From Citrobacter telavivensis (GTDB taxonomy: Bacteria; Pseudomonadota; Gammaproteobacteria; Enterobacterales; Enterobacteriaceae), in contig CP045205.1 in the NCBI GenBank assembly GCA_009363175.1, positions 620,001 through 684,000 on the forward strand: a stretch of DNA of 64,000 nt, in the 5' to 3' direction. Within the stretch, counting starts at the first letter, position 1. Each line of letters starts with the position of its first letter. Both the position numbers and the translations under genes were made by a program. Shown here piece by piece: positions 25,412 to 33,004 of this stretch. The notes below the pieces were generated by a model. The model saw only the letters and a list, made by a program, of their open reading frames with translations, searched no databases and had not been told where the DNA came from.

Positions 25412-26397
25412 ATCAGCTTCCGGCGTGGCCGCGGGTAACAAGAGAGAGTACAGCTATGTATCACCTTCGAGTACCGCAAACAGAAGAAGAATTAGAGCGT
25501 TACTATCAGTTTCGCTGGGAGATGCTGCGCAAGCCGCTGCATCAGCCGAAGGGGTCCGAGCGTGATGCCTGGGACGCGATGGCGCATCACCAGATGGTGG
25601 TGGATGAAGAGGGGAATCTGGTGGCCGTCGGGCGTTTGTACATCAATGCCGATAATGAGGCTTCTATCCGCTTCATGGCCGTCGATCCGACCGTGCAGGA
25701 GAAGGGGTTGGGTACGCTGATGGCGATGACGCTGGAGTCCGTCGCGCGTCAGGAAGGCGTCAAACGGGTGACCTGTAGCGCACGGGAAGATGCGGTTGAA
25801 TTCTTCGCCAAACTTGGGTTTGTCAATCAGGGTGAAATCACCACGCCACAAACCACGCCGGTTCGCCACTTTTTGATGATCAAACCGGTTGCCTCGCTCG
25901 ATGACATCTTGCATCGCGGCGACTGGTGCGGACAACTGCAGCAAGCGTGGTATGAACACATCCCGCTGAGCGAGAAGATGGGTGTGCGCATTCAGCAGTA
26001 CACCGGGCAGAAATTTATTACCACGATGCCAGAGACGGGCAATCAAAATCCGCACCACACGCTGTTTGCCGGGAGCCTGTTTTCACTGGCCACGCTGACC
26101 GGTTGGGGGCTTATCTGGCTGATGCTGCGCGAGCGCCATCTCGGGGGCACGATTATTCTGGCCGATGCCCATATCCGCTATAGCAAACCGATTAGCGGCA
26201 GGCCCGCAGCGGTTGCCGATCTCGGCTCTCTGAGCGGCGATCTTGACCGTCTGGCGCGGGGGAAAAAGGCGCGTGTCCAGTTGCTGGTGGAGCTATCAGG
26301 TGACGAGACCACCGGCGCCATTTTTGAAGGTACCTACATTGTCCTGCCCGCCAGACCGTTTGGCGCCTATGAAGAAGGCGGAAACGAAGAAGAGTAG
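25408..26397 (+). CDS. fabY: FabY/YiiD, GNAT acetyltransferase fused to a thioesterase-like domain
   Basis: The 329-residue protein has an N-terminal GNAT domain (about 15-160; acetyl-CoA loop VQEKGLGTLM and the CSAREDAVEFFAKLGF segment). A C-terminal hotdog YiiD-type domain (about 165-320) includes LFAGSLFSLATLTGWGLIW. E. coli FabY has been connected to initiation of fatty-acid synthesis when fabH is lacking, but the reaction is not firmly established. Length and termini match E. coli. It ends the four-gene run and its stop codon lies in the following terminator stem. Confidence 0.93.
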   Translation: MNQLPAWPRVTRESTAMYHLRVPQTEEELERYYQFRWEMLRKPLHQPKGSERDAWDAMAHHQMVVDEEGNLVAVGRLYINADNEASIRFMAVDPTVQEKGLGTLMAMTLESVARQEGVKRVTCSAREDAVEFFAKLGFVNQGEITTPQTTPVRHFLMIKPVASLDDILHRGDWCGQLQQAWYEHIPLSEKMGVRIQQYTGQKFITTMPETGNQNPHHTLFAGSLFSLATLTGWGLIWLMLRERHLGGTIILADAHIRYSKPISGRPAAVADLGSLSGDLDRLARGKKARVQLLVELSGDETTGAIFEGTYIVLPARPFGAYEEGGNEEE

Positions 26398-26416
26398 GGG
26401 GAAACCCCCCTCTTTA
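26396..26416 (+). terminator. Terminator between fabY and the convergent esterase gene
   Basis: AGGGGG-AAA-CCCCCCT (26396-26411) is followed by CTTTATTTG. The last bases of the fabY stop codon (TAG) are the first bases of the stem. Confidence 0.75.
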
Positions 26417-27346
26417 TTTGATAACGTTTTTTGTGCGCTGAATACCAATCCGCCAGGCAATATCCTGCATTGCGCTGCGCGCCGCATGGCTGATGCCAGC
26501 TAGCTGGAAAAAACCGTGAATCACGCCGAGATAGCGCTGGCAGGTGCAATCGACGCCTTGTGTCGTAAGTCGGTGATACAAAAGTTCACCTTCGTCGCGC
26601 AGCGGATCAAATTCAGCGGTGATGATGTGCGTGGGCGGTAAGCCGCTGAGATCGTCTCGCCAGAGTGGGCTGGCTTCGGGGTGTTGGCGTTCAGTATGGG
26701 GCAAATACATCTCATATCCGGTAAGCAGCGTATCGCGGGTAATGATGTAGTCCAGACCATTGCGGATATAGCTTTCACATTTTGCGGTCGCGTCAAGCAT
26801 CGGGTAGATCAGTACCAGTTGTGTTGGCTGCCATTGCGTCGCAGCCTTCAGGCGCAATGCCGTTACCAGCGCCAGGTGTCCGCCCGCACTGTCCCCGGCA
26901 AGCGTGATGCGCTCGCGTTCAACGCCAAGTTGTTCTGCGTATTGCCAGATCAGGTTGGCCCCTTTTTCGGCATCGTCATGCGCTGCCGGAAACGTGTGTT
27001 CAGGCGCGAGGCGGTACTGCACGGCAATAACCCGGCAACCGCTGATATACGCTAACTGCCGCAACTGATTATCGTGGGTGGCGTATCCGCCGCTCACGAA
27101 ACAGCCGCCGTGGTAGTAGATAACACAGGGCAGGGAGCCTGACGCGTGGCGCGGTGATACGACGCGCAACGTCATCCCCTCCAGCTCAACATCGCTGACC
27201 TCTACACGCGTTTCAGTCTCTCCGGCCAGCACGGTACTCGCGATATAGCCCGCCCTCCGGTCATCAATACTTTGCCGACGCGCTGATGGGCGCCCCGCTG
27301 CGATGAATTCCTCGACCTGTTGTGCGATGCCGTTTTCAAGCGCCAT
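26414..27346 (-). CDS. Alpha/beta-hydrolase esterase of the hormone-sensitive lipase family
   Basis: The 310-residue cytoplasmic hydrolase has the HSL oxyanion-hole motif as YYHGGCF (HGGC instead of the common HGGG), the nucleophile elbow GDSAGGH, a catalytic aspartate in AEFDPLRDEGE and histidine in GVIHGFFQ. These give a complete catalytic triad, so short-chain acyl esters are the expected substrates; the physiological one is unknown. K-12 does not carry this gene here, having only the small yiiE/yiiF genes. It is convergent with fabY and divergent from the toxin-antitoxin pair, with a 200-base shared control region. Confidence 0.88.
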   Translation of the reverse strand: MALENGIAQQVEEFIAAGRPSARRQSIDDRRAGYIASTVLAGETETRVEVSDVELEGMTLRVVSPRHASGSLPCVIYYHGGCFVSGGYATHDNQLRQLAYISGCRVIAVQYRLAPEHTFPAAHDDAEKGANLIWQYAEQLGVERERITLAGDSAGGHLALVTALRLKAATQWQPTQLVLIYPMLDATAKCESYIRNGLDYIITRDTLLTGYEMYLPHTERQHPEASPLWRDDLSGLPPTHIITAEFDPLRDEGELLYHRLTTQGVDCTCQRYLGVIHGFFQLAGISHAARSAMQDIAWRIGIQRTKNVIK

Positions 27347-27364
27347 TTTCTTAATCCCTTAAAT

Positions 27365-27380
27365 CTGTATGAATATACAG
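27365..27380. promoter_or_regulatory. Palindrome near the esterase start
   Basis: CTGTAT-GAAT-ATACAG is a perfect dyad with 6-bp arms, 19 bases upstream of the esterase start codon. It shares GTAT/ATAC half-sites with the dyad at the antitoxin start across the same intergenic region, and may be an operator for the ribbon-helix-helix protein or an unrelated regulator. Confidence 0.4.
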
Positions 27381-27530
27381 TGTTATAACCTGGTTTTTCG
27401 TGAAAGAGAATGGTGGATTTTGGTCAGGGTGAAATTCTGGAAAGCGCCTCGCAAAAGGAAAAGTCACTGTGGGGATCACTTTTTTCCTGCTTGTCGACGG
27501 TGTATGTTGTTTGAAAAATATTCGCCACTG

Positions 27531-27547
27531 ATATACTGGAGGTATAT
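27531..27547 (+). promoter_or_regulatory. Palindrome overlapping the antitoxin ribosome-binding site
   Basis: ATATAC-TGGAG-GTATAT is a perfect dyad directly before the GTG start at 27548. The GGAGG Shine-Dalgarno sequence is its centre. Ribbon-helix-helix antitoxins usually autorepress from such dyads, so this is the probable operator; folding of the RNA would also hide the ribosome-binding site. Confidence 0.6.
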
Positions 27548-27796
27548 GTGAACACAATGGCTGGAATGGACATGGGCAGAATATTACTCGACTTATCGGA
27601 TGAGGCGATCAAACGCCTTGATGATCTCAAGCAACTGCGGAATCTGCCGCGTGCGGAGTTGCTGCGCGAAGCAGTGGAACAGTACCTTGAAAGGCAAGGC
27701 CAGGCTGAAACCATGATTTCCAATGCGCTAGGAATCTGGCAAGGCTGTGAAGAAGATGGCGTTGAGTATCAGAAGAAGTTGCGCGAAGAATGGTAA
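27548..27796 (+). CDS. Ribbon-helix-helix (CopG-type) antitoxin
   Basis: The 82-residue protein begins (V)NTMAGMDMGRILLDLSDEA and has the RHH core ILLDLSDEAIKRLDDLKQL, with the helix RNLPRAELLREAVEQYLER. The C-terminal part (QGCEEDGVEYQKKLREEW) would contact the toxin. It resembles the K-12 YiiE/YiiF proteins of this locus. The GTG at 27548 has GGAGG at ideal spacing, whereas an ATG three codons later is poorly spaced. Its stop overlaps the toxin start (TAATG). It should neutralise the PIN-domain protein and autorepress the operon. Confidence 0.85.
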   Translation: MNTMAGMDMGRILLDLSDEAIKRLDDLKQLRNLPRAELLREAVEQYLERQGQAETMISNALGIWQGCEEDGVEYQKKLREEW

Positions 27797-28182
27797 TGCA
27801 CAAGAAACCCGTGCTGTTCGATACCAATATCCTGATTGATTTATTTAGCGGTCACCAGGAAGCGCAGCGAGCACTGGACGCGTATCCGCCGCAGAATGCC
27901 ATCAGCCTGATCACCTGGATGGAAGTGATGGTGGGAGCAAAAAAATACCATCAGGAATATCGTACGCGCGTGGCGTTGAGTGCGTTCAACATCATCGGCG
28001 TTTCACAGGAAATTGCTGAGCGAAGCGTGAATCTCAGGCAGGAATATGGGATGAAACTTCCGGATGCAATCATTCTTGCCACCGCGCAGATTCATCGGTT
28101 TGCACTTGTGACGCGCAACACCCGAGATTTTGCAGGGATCCCTGGCGTCATCACGCCTTATCAGTTGCAGGCCGGACGGTAA
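27796..28182 (+). CDS. vapC: PIN-domain toxin (VapC type ribonuclease)
   Basis: VapC toxins are Mg-dependent endoribonucleases that cleave tRNAs or rRNA and arrest growth. The 128-residue protein shows the acidic PIN residues in order: LFDTNILIDLF, WMEVMVGAKK, LPDAIILATA and the late NTRDF. The start at 27796 shares a base with the antitoxin stop and has GAAG seven bases upstream; an ATG two codons earlier overlaps the antitoxin and is spaced less well. All four key positions are present, so the toxin looks active. The stop codon lies in a strong hairpin. Confidence 0.85.
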   Translation: MHKKPVLFDTNILIDLFSGHQEAQRALDAYPPQNAISLITWMEVMVGAKKYHQEYRTRVALSAFNIIGVSQEIAERSVNLRQEYGMKLPDAIILATAQIHRFALVTRNTRDFAGIPGVITPYQLQAGR

Positions 28183-28195
28183 GCACCGTCCGGCC
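28170..28195. terminator. Hairpin between the toxin gene and fdhE
   Basis: GGCCGGACGGT (28170-28180) and ACCGTCCGGCC (28185-28195) form a perfect 11-bp stem with an AAGC loop. The toxin stop codon begins at the stem top and runs into the loop. No long T run follows on either strand, so it may act as a REP-like barrier between the convergent genes. Confidence 0.65.
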
Positions 28196-28212
28196 TCACG
28201 TGTTAAAGGCGT

Positions 28213-29142
28213 TTACTCCCCTTCTCCCGGGAACAGGAACGGGTTGATGGAACTGCGGGCGAAGCCTTCTTGCTCCATGCGCGCGTCCAGTACCAGCGAC
28301 GCGAGGTCGTCGGCGACGGCTTCCACTTTCGGGTCTTTTTCCTGATAGAGGATCTTCAAGTAGGTCCCGCAGTCACCACAGCTTTCGGCTTTGACAGCCG
28401 CCTGCTCATTGTCCAGTGACCAGTAGTGCAAGTCACGGCTTTGCTCGCAGTTGCTGCATTTAACACGAACCACATGCCACTCGGTTTCGCAGAGGTTGCA
28501 GTGCAGGTAGCGCAGCCCCTGGGTGGTGCCAATTTGCACCATGCTGGAGACCGGCATCGAGCCGCACACCGGGCAGTACTGACGTTGTTCGCCGTATTCA
28601 GCGCGAGCTTTACCCGGGATCAGGCTGGCCATTTGCGCCCAGTACAGCGACAGCGCGGCCCAGATGAACGGGGCCTTATCACTGCTGACAGAGGCGAAAT
28701 CAGAGGCAAACAGGGCGCTGGCCATCTGCTCCAGCTCCTGTTCGGAGGCTTTTTCCAGATTCTCGATCACCGCTAGCGCAGGGCCGCTCATCTCGGGTTT
28801 CAGTTCGGCGATCAGCGAGTGCAGCAGTTTTTGCCAGTGCTTATCGCGCGGCAGAACGTGGATATCCAGCGGCGGTTTACCCTGATCGTTGGCTTCTTTG
28901 ATGCGTGCGGTCAGATCCATCTGCAATGGATGGTCATACAGCACCACTTCCTGGGCATGGGCGATCAGCGCAGCAAAGCGCAGGTAATCTCCCAGCGGGT
29001 TGTTCTCAGCCAGTTCGCGCAGACGTTCGGCACGACGGTTATACAGGTTTTTGAGCCGGGGGAATAATAACGGTGGAATCATATCCGTCGCGCGCTTCTC
29101 GCTCTTTTCCAGCTCATCTTGCGGGATGATACGAATGCTCAT
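28213..29142 (-). CDS. fdhE: Formate dehydrogenase accessory protein FdhE
   Basis: FdhE is a cytoplasmic iron protein needed for maturation or export of Tat-dependent formate dehydrogenases (FdhN and FdhO). The 309 residues equal the E. coli length. The rubredoxin-like metal sites are visible: CPVCGSMPVSS, CNLCETEW, CSNCEQ and CGDCGTYLK. In K-12 fdhE directly follows fdoI; here 3.7 kb with three other genes intervene, although all remain on the same strand. Expression may therefore depend on the promoter of the inserted triad or on one in the 144-base gap upstream. Confidence 0.97.
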   Translation of the reverse strand: MSIRIIPQDELEKSEKRATDMIPPLLFPRLKNLYNRRAERLRELAENNPLGDYLRFAALIAHAQEVVLYDHPLQMDLTARIKEANDQGKPPLDIHVLPRDKHWQKLLHSLIAELKPEMSGPALAVIENLEKASEQELEQMASALFASDFASVSSDKAPFIWAALSLYWAQMASLIPGKARAEYGEQRQYCPVCGSMPVSSMVQIGTTQGLRYLHCNLCETEWHVVRVKCSNCEQSRDLHYWSLDNEQAAVKAESCGDCGTYLKILYQEKDPKVEAVADDLASLVLDARMEQEGFARSSINPFLFPGEGE

Positions 29143-29286
29143 TCAGTCACTTCCTGGTTAGGCAGATTTAGCTATGTGTAATCCGCTCTGTGAATTGGCG
29201 GGCATTTCGCGCCCGCTCTGGTGAATGTCATTAATGATAACCGCAATCGGCCTGCAGGTTATACCTGTGACATCGCAATGTGTGCG

Positions 29287-29973
29287 TTACGATACCTGAT
29301 ATCGATACCCCAGACCATGCACCGTTCGGATTAGCTGCGGGTGATTGGCATCCCGTTCGATGACTTTACGTAGCCGGGAAATGTGCTGATCCAGCGTGCG
29401 GCTATTGGGTAAATAGTCGTATCCCCACGCCGCATCGAACAGCATATCGCGCGTAACCACCTGATTTTGATGACGCTCCAGGCAGCTTAAAATGCGTACT
29501 TCCCGTAGTGTCAGTTCCAGCTTTTGCTCGCCGCGCCAGGCGCACAGTTCATTCGGGAACACCGTAAGGTCGCCAAATGCAAAGCTGAGGTTAGGCTGGG
29601 TGGCGTTATGGTTCAAACAGCGACGGGCGATCGTTTTTATCCGCGCCCGCAGTTCATGAATGCCAAACGGTTTGCTGATGTAGTCATCCGCCCCCAGTTC
29701 CAGCCCTACAACCCGGTCGATCTCTTCATCTTTGGCGGAGAGAAACACGATGGGAATGTGTTCATTTTGACGGCGAATTTCCCGGCAGACCGTGTAGCCA
29801 TCCATTTCGGGCATCATGATGTCTAACAGCACGAAGTCCGGTTTGTCCCGATGATAACTCTCCAGCGCCGCGCGTCCGTCCGGTGCGGCAATGAGCGAAT
29901 AACCTTCGCGCGACAGCGCATCCACCAGACCCTGGCGGATGTTGGCATCATCTTCTGCAATCAGTATCTTCAT
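29287..29973 (-). CDS. OmpR-family response regulator of the VWA-linked two-component system
   Basis: The 228-residue protein has a receiver domain with acidic pocket EDD (7-9), phospho-acceptor D51 (LLDIMMPEMDG) and conserved lysine in SKPFG. A winged-helix DNA-binding domain (about 130-226) contains LTLREVRILSCLERHQNQVV and the recognition region SRTLDQHISRLRKVI. The histidine kinase gene lies four bases upstream and a secreted VWA protein gene precedes that. No K-12 orthologue occupies this place, and the regulon is unknown. An 11-bp tandem repeat upstream of the triad has the periodicity expected for an OmpR-family operator. Confidence 0.9.
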   Translation of the reverse strand: MKILIAEDDANIRQGLVDALSREGYSLIAAPDGRAALESYHRDKPDFVLLDIMMPEMDGYTVCREIRRQNEHIPIVFLSAKDEEIDRVVGLELGADDYISKPFGIHELRARIKTIARRCLNHNATQPNLSFAFGDLTVFPNELCAWRGEQKLELTLREVRILSCLERHQNQVVTRDMLFDAAWGYDYLPNSRTLDQHISRLRKVIERDANHPQLIRTVHGLGYRYQVS

Positions 29974-29977
29974 GTTT

Positions 29978-31474
29978 TCATCCCTGAGGTAGCGTAAGGG
30001 TAAAACGGACGCCAGGCTCTTGTGCTGTTACCTGAATCTTGCCGCGCAGGCGCTGCGCCAGTTGGCAAGCGATGGTTAGGCCAATACCGGTACCCGAAAC
30101 GCCTTCGGTAATGGAGGATTTGACCCGATAAAACGGGCGAAATATCAGGGGCATTTCGTTCTCCGCAATGCCGGGACCATAGTCGCGAACGGCGATCTCC
30201 ACGTTTCCCGCGACGCTTTCAACGGTCAGATCGACGCGCTGACCTTGCGAAGCGTATTTTTCGGCATTACTCAAAAAGTTGCTGACAATTTGCGTGATCA
30301 CGTCGCGATCGCTGTGCAATGTCAGATTCTCAGGGCAGGACAGTTGAACCGTCATCCCTTTTGCCTGCAATGCGGGCGTAAAGATCTGCGTGATTTCTGT
30401 CATCAGGCGAGGGATATCGACCGCCTGAAGATGCAGTTTCGGCGCGCGCGTAAAGGTCAGGATATTCTGGATAAGCCGTGATAACCGCTGACCTTCCTGA
30501 GTGATCACATCCACATAGCGTCGCTCGTGCGTTTGTTCATCATCCAGCCCTTCGCGCAGCAGTTCGGCATAGAGCGTGATGTTGGTCAGCGGCGTTTTCA
30601 GTTCGTGCGACACCTGGCTGACAAAATCGACCTGCTGGCGCGCCTGCCGCGCCGCGCGGGTATATTCCCGCCACAGCGAGAAGCCCAGCAGTGCGGCGGC
30701 AACCAGCAGCAGGACGACTAGCGCACCGCCCCACAGCCAAATGTGCCAGAGCGGCGCGTTGACACCGTAAGCGCTGACTTGCCACGTTGTAAGCGGATAC
30801 TCCAGCGTGCGGGAGTCCAGTAAGGTGAGCCGGCGTAAATCCGCCGGCGCGTTCTGATAAAGCTGACGGCCGTTTTCCGTCACCCGGACAATCTGCTGCG
30901 GGTCTTCCAGATTCACCTGAATGCCGTTCGCCATATCCATCATCAACTGTACCCAGGAGAGGCGAAAGCCGACGATCGCCCCGTCTTTCTGCCGCCAGTA
31001 AATCAGCAGAGGTTCCTGCGTCTCAAAGCTAATAAACCAGCCGGCCTGCGGCGTGTCCTGCTCGCTGTGCGCCATGTGGCTGGCAAGTTGGCTGGGATCG
31101 TTGACCAGGGGGTTGAGCAAGCGTACCCACTCTTTATCCTCGTTGCTCAACGGCTGACGTTCATCGGGGTAGAGGAGATGATTTTTCCGCAGGATAAAGA
31201 CGTCGGCAATGTCGCTGTCGTTCTCTTTGAGCGCGCTGAGGGTCGCGACGTCAGCAGGGTCGATAAAATCGCCGATCGCATGCAGACGTGAGGCTTTTTG
31301 CTGCAGGATATTTTCGATACCCGTGGCAACGCTGGCCGTCTGTGATTTCGCCAGGGTCTGGGTCTGATACTGGCGCAACAACACTTCATGTTCCAGGGTG
31401 CGAACGCCCAGGTAAGCAAGCAGGATAAAAAACATCAATGTGATGACGAGATAAATCGGCTTGCGTCTGAGCAT
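29978..31474 (-). CDS. Membrane sensor histidine kinase of the VWA-linked two-component system
   Basis: The 498-residue kinase has a transmembrane helix at about 6-24, a periplasmic sensor region of about 215 residues (28-242) that I do not recognise, and a second helix at about 244-267. The dimerisation H-box is VDFVSQVSHELKTPLTNITL with phospho-acceptor H290. The catalytic domain has N-box NFLSNAEKY, G1 DYGPGIAENE and G2 GTGIGLTIAC. No clear HAMP domain is seen between the membrane and the H-box. The ligand is unknown; linkage to a secreted VWA protein suggests an envelope or periplasmic cue. It starts 17 bases after the VWA gene with AAGGAG upstream. Confidence 0.9.
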   Translation of the reverse strand: MLRRKPIYLVITLMFFILLAYLGVRTLEHEVLLRQYQTQTLAKSQTASVATGIENILQQKASRLHAIGDFIDPADVATLSALKENDSDIADVFILRKNHLLYPDERQPLSNEDKEWVRLLNPLVNDPSQLASHMAHSEQDTPQAGWFISFETQEPLLIYWRQKDGAIVGFRLSWVQLMMDMANGIQVNLEDPQQIVRVTENGRQLYQNAPADLRRLTLLDSRTLEYPLTTWQVSAYGVNAPLWHIWLWGGALVVLLLVAAALLGFSLWREYTRAARQARQQVDFVSQVSHELKTPLTNITLYAELLREGLDDEQTHERRYVDVITQEGQRLSRLIQNILTFTRAPKLHLQAVDIPRLMTEITQIFTPALQAKGMTVQLSCPENLTLHSDRDVITQIVSNFLSNAEKYASQGQRVDLTVESVAGNVEIAVRDYGPGIAENEMPLIFRPFYRVKSSITEGVSGTGIGLTIACQLAQRLRGKIQVTAQEPGVRFTLTLPQG

Positions 31475-31491
31475 CCAGCACTCCTTGTGGA

Positions 31492-32829
31492 TCAGTTCGA
31501 TTTCGAACTCTGGTTTTTGGTTTTATAGCTCTGTTCTTTCAGCGATTTACGAGAAGCTTCTTTGCTTTCGCTTTCCATTCTGTCCAGCAACTTAAGGTTT
31601 TCCTCTGCGCTCTCCTGCGCCTTCATTCTGGCGGCCGGTGCGCTAAGCGGTAACGCGCTGAGCGTACTGGAGTTTTCACGCAGGATCGCTTTTGCCTCGT
31701 CCATTTTGCCTTCATCTATGAGCTGTAACGCCTGCTCATTCTGAATGGCGGATTTTTGAATGGCGGAATCGACGACCACATCTTCCACCTGCGCTTTCTG
31801 AACATCGCTGGCAGAGGCGGTATAGCTGACGGCCATCTTGTCATCCCAGCGCTCTTTCTGTCCGGTGGCGAGGTTGTTGTAGCTGACGTTAACCTCGGCA
31901 AGCGGCTTGCTCTGTGCGGCGTTGCCTTTGGCCGGCAGCACTTCCAGCATGACATATTTCTCCTGGTTGGCGTAAAGCTGGTTCAGTTTTACGGTAACCG
32001 TGTTGTCGCGGATTTCACCCTCACGCCCCAGCAGGCGCAACGGCTTAACGTTGTCGGCGACGTTAATTTGCACCACCACATCCTGAGCGACGACGGACAT
32101 CACATCGCCAAACTCATGGGCAAATGCCTTCTCCAGCGCATCGGTGTTTTGCACGAACACGTGGTTGCCATCGCTGTACTGGGCAATCGCCGCCATCAGA
32201 TCTTCATTGTAGCCTTCACCGATGCCCATCGTCGTGATAGCAATCCCTTTGCGGGCGGCAATTTTACCCAGTTCCGCCAGTTCGCTGGTGGAGGAGGGAC
32301 CGACGTTCGCCTGACCATCAGACAGCAGGATGATGCGATTAACATGGGCTTTATCGAGGAATTTACTGGTTTCTTTGATGCCGCGACTGACCCCGGCAAA
32401 CAGCGCGGTGCCGCCGCGAGCGGTCAGCCGTTCACGAATTTGGCTGATAAGCTTCGCTTTGTTGCCGACTTTGGCCGCAGGCACAATGACATCCACAACG
32501 TCGTCATAAATCACTACCGAGAGTGTGTCCTGAGCGCTTAGGGTGTTCACCGCCATGACGGCGGCTTCTGTGGCCTGTTCAATGCGGTCGCCGCCCATAG
32601 AACCGGAACGGTCAATCACCAGCGCGAGGTTGATCGGGCTGCGTTTGGTGGCGTTGAGGGGGAAGCCTGTCAGCGAGATTTTCAGGTAGTTTTTGTCCTG
32701 GCTATTTTCCAGCACCAGCGGAGAAGCCAGTTCAGATTTAATGGCCACTTTTGGCGCAGGCGGCTGTGCCGACGTTGTTGTCGCAAGCAGACCTAATGTC
32801 AGGACTGCGAAGAGGTGTTTGAGATTCAC
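31492..32829 (-). CDS. Secreted von Willebrand factor A domain protein
   Basis: The 445-residue protein begins with a signal peptide (MNLKHLFAVLTLGLLATTTSAQ), placing it in the periplasm or envelope. The VWA domain (about 65-245) has an intact metal-ion-dependent adhesion site: DRSGS (D73, S75, S77), T141 in RGGTALFAG and D171 in LLSDGQANVG. A beta-rich middle region (about 250-345) is followed by a helical, lysine/serine/glutamate-rich tail ending KTKNQSSKSN. The start is GTG at 32829 with AAGGAGA seven bases upstream; the open frame extends 11 codons further without a site. It resembles the YfbK group of VWA proteins but lacks their longer form. It leads the three-gene operon. Confidence 0.85.
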   Translation of the reverse strand: MNLKHLFAVLTLGLLATTTSAQPPAPKVAIKSELASPLVLENSQDKNYLKISLTGFPLNATKRSPINLALVIDRSGSMGGDRIEQATEAAVMAVNTLSAQDTLSVVIYDDVVDVIVPAAKVGNKAKLISQIRERLTARGGTALFAGVSRGIKETSKFLDKAHVNRIILLSDGQANVGPSSTSELAELGKIAARKGIAITTMGIGEGYNEDLMAAIAQYSDGNHVFVQNTDALEKAFAHEFGDVMSVVAQDVVVQINVADNVKPLRLLGREGEIRDNTVTVKLNQLYANQEKYVMLEVLPAKGNAAQSKPLAEVNVSYNNLATGQKERWDDKMAVSYTASASDVQKAQVEDVVVDSAIQKSAIQNEQALQLIDEGKMDEAKAILRENSSTLSALPLSAPAARMKAQESAEENLKLLDRMESESKEASRKSLKEQSYKTKNQSSKSN

Positions 32830-32904
32830 GGTACGTCTCCTTGTCTTAAGAATCGACTCCATTCTTATGCGACCGCAACGCCGGTTGGTCTGTTATCTGT
32901 ATAA

Positions 32905-32926
32905 AGTTGTCAAAAAGTTGTCAAAA
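32905..32926 (-). promoter_or_regulatory. Tandem 11-bp repeat in the promoter of the VWA operon
   Basis: Two abutting perfect copies of TTTTGACAACT (minus strand) occupy 32926-32916 and 32915-32905, followed by TTATACAG. The repeat lies 76-97 bases before the VWA start. Head-to-tail half-sites with 11-bp periodicity are the binding geometry of OmpR/PhoB regulators, so this may be the autoregulatory site of the adjacent response regulator. TTGACA within the repeat and the TATAC that follows could also form part of the core promoter, but their spacing (14-15) is suboptimal. Confidence 0.55.
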
Positions 32927-32950
32927 CCGCACGATACCCCTAAAAAATAA

Positions 32951-32974
32951 CGCCGGATGCAATGGCATCCGGCG
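32951..32974. terminator. REP-like hairpin after fdoI
   Basis: CGCCGGATGC-AATG-GCATCCGGCG is a perfect 10-bp stem with a 4-base loop, with REP-like stem sequence. It lies between the fdoI stop and the promoter of the VWA operon. On the minus strand it is followed by TTATTTTTTA, so it probably ends the fdoGHI transcript and uncouples it from the downstream triad and fdhE. Confidence 0.75.
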
Positions 32975-33004
32975 CTACGTTGTTGACTCGCGAACCGCCT
33001 CTGC

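Noticed and set aside
31756..32541. Open frame of 261 codons opposite the VWA gene
   Set aside because: The VWA gene on the other strand has a signal peptide and complete MIDAS motif; the opposite frame has none and its composition is that of an antisense shadow.
28213..32829. Genomic island with att sites at the VWA/two-component insertion
   Set aside because: No direct repeats or integrase were seen at the borders with fdoI and fdhE, and the base composition is like the surroundings.
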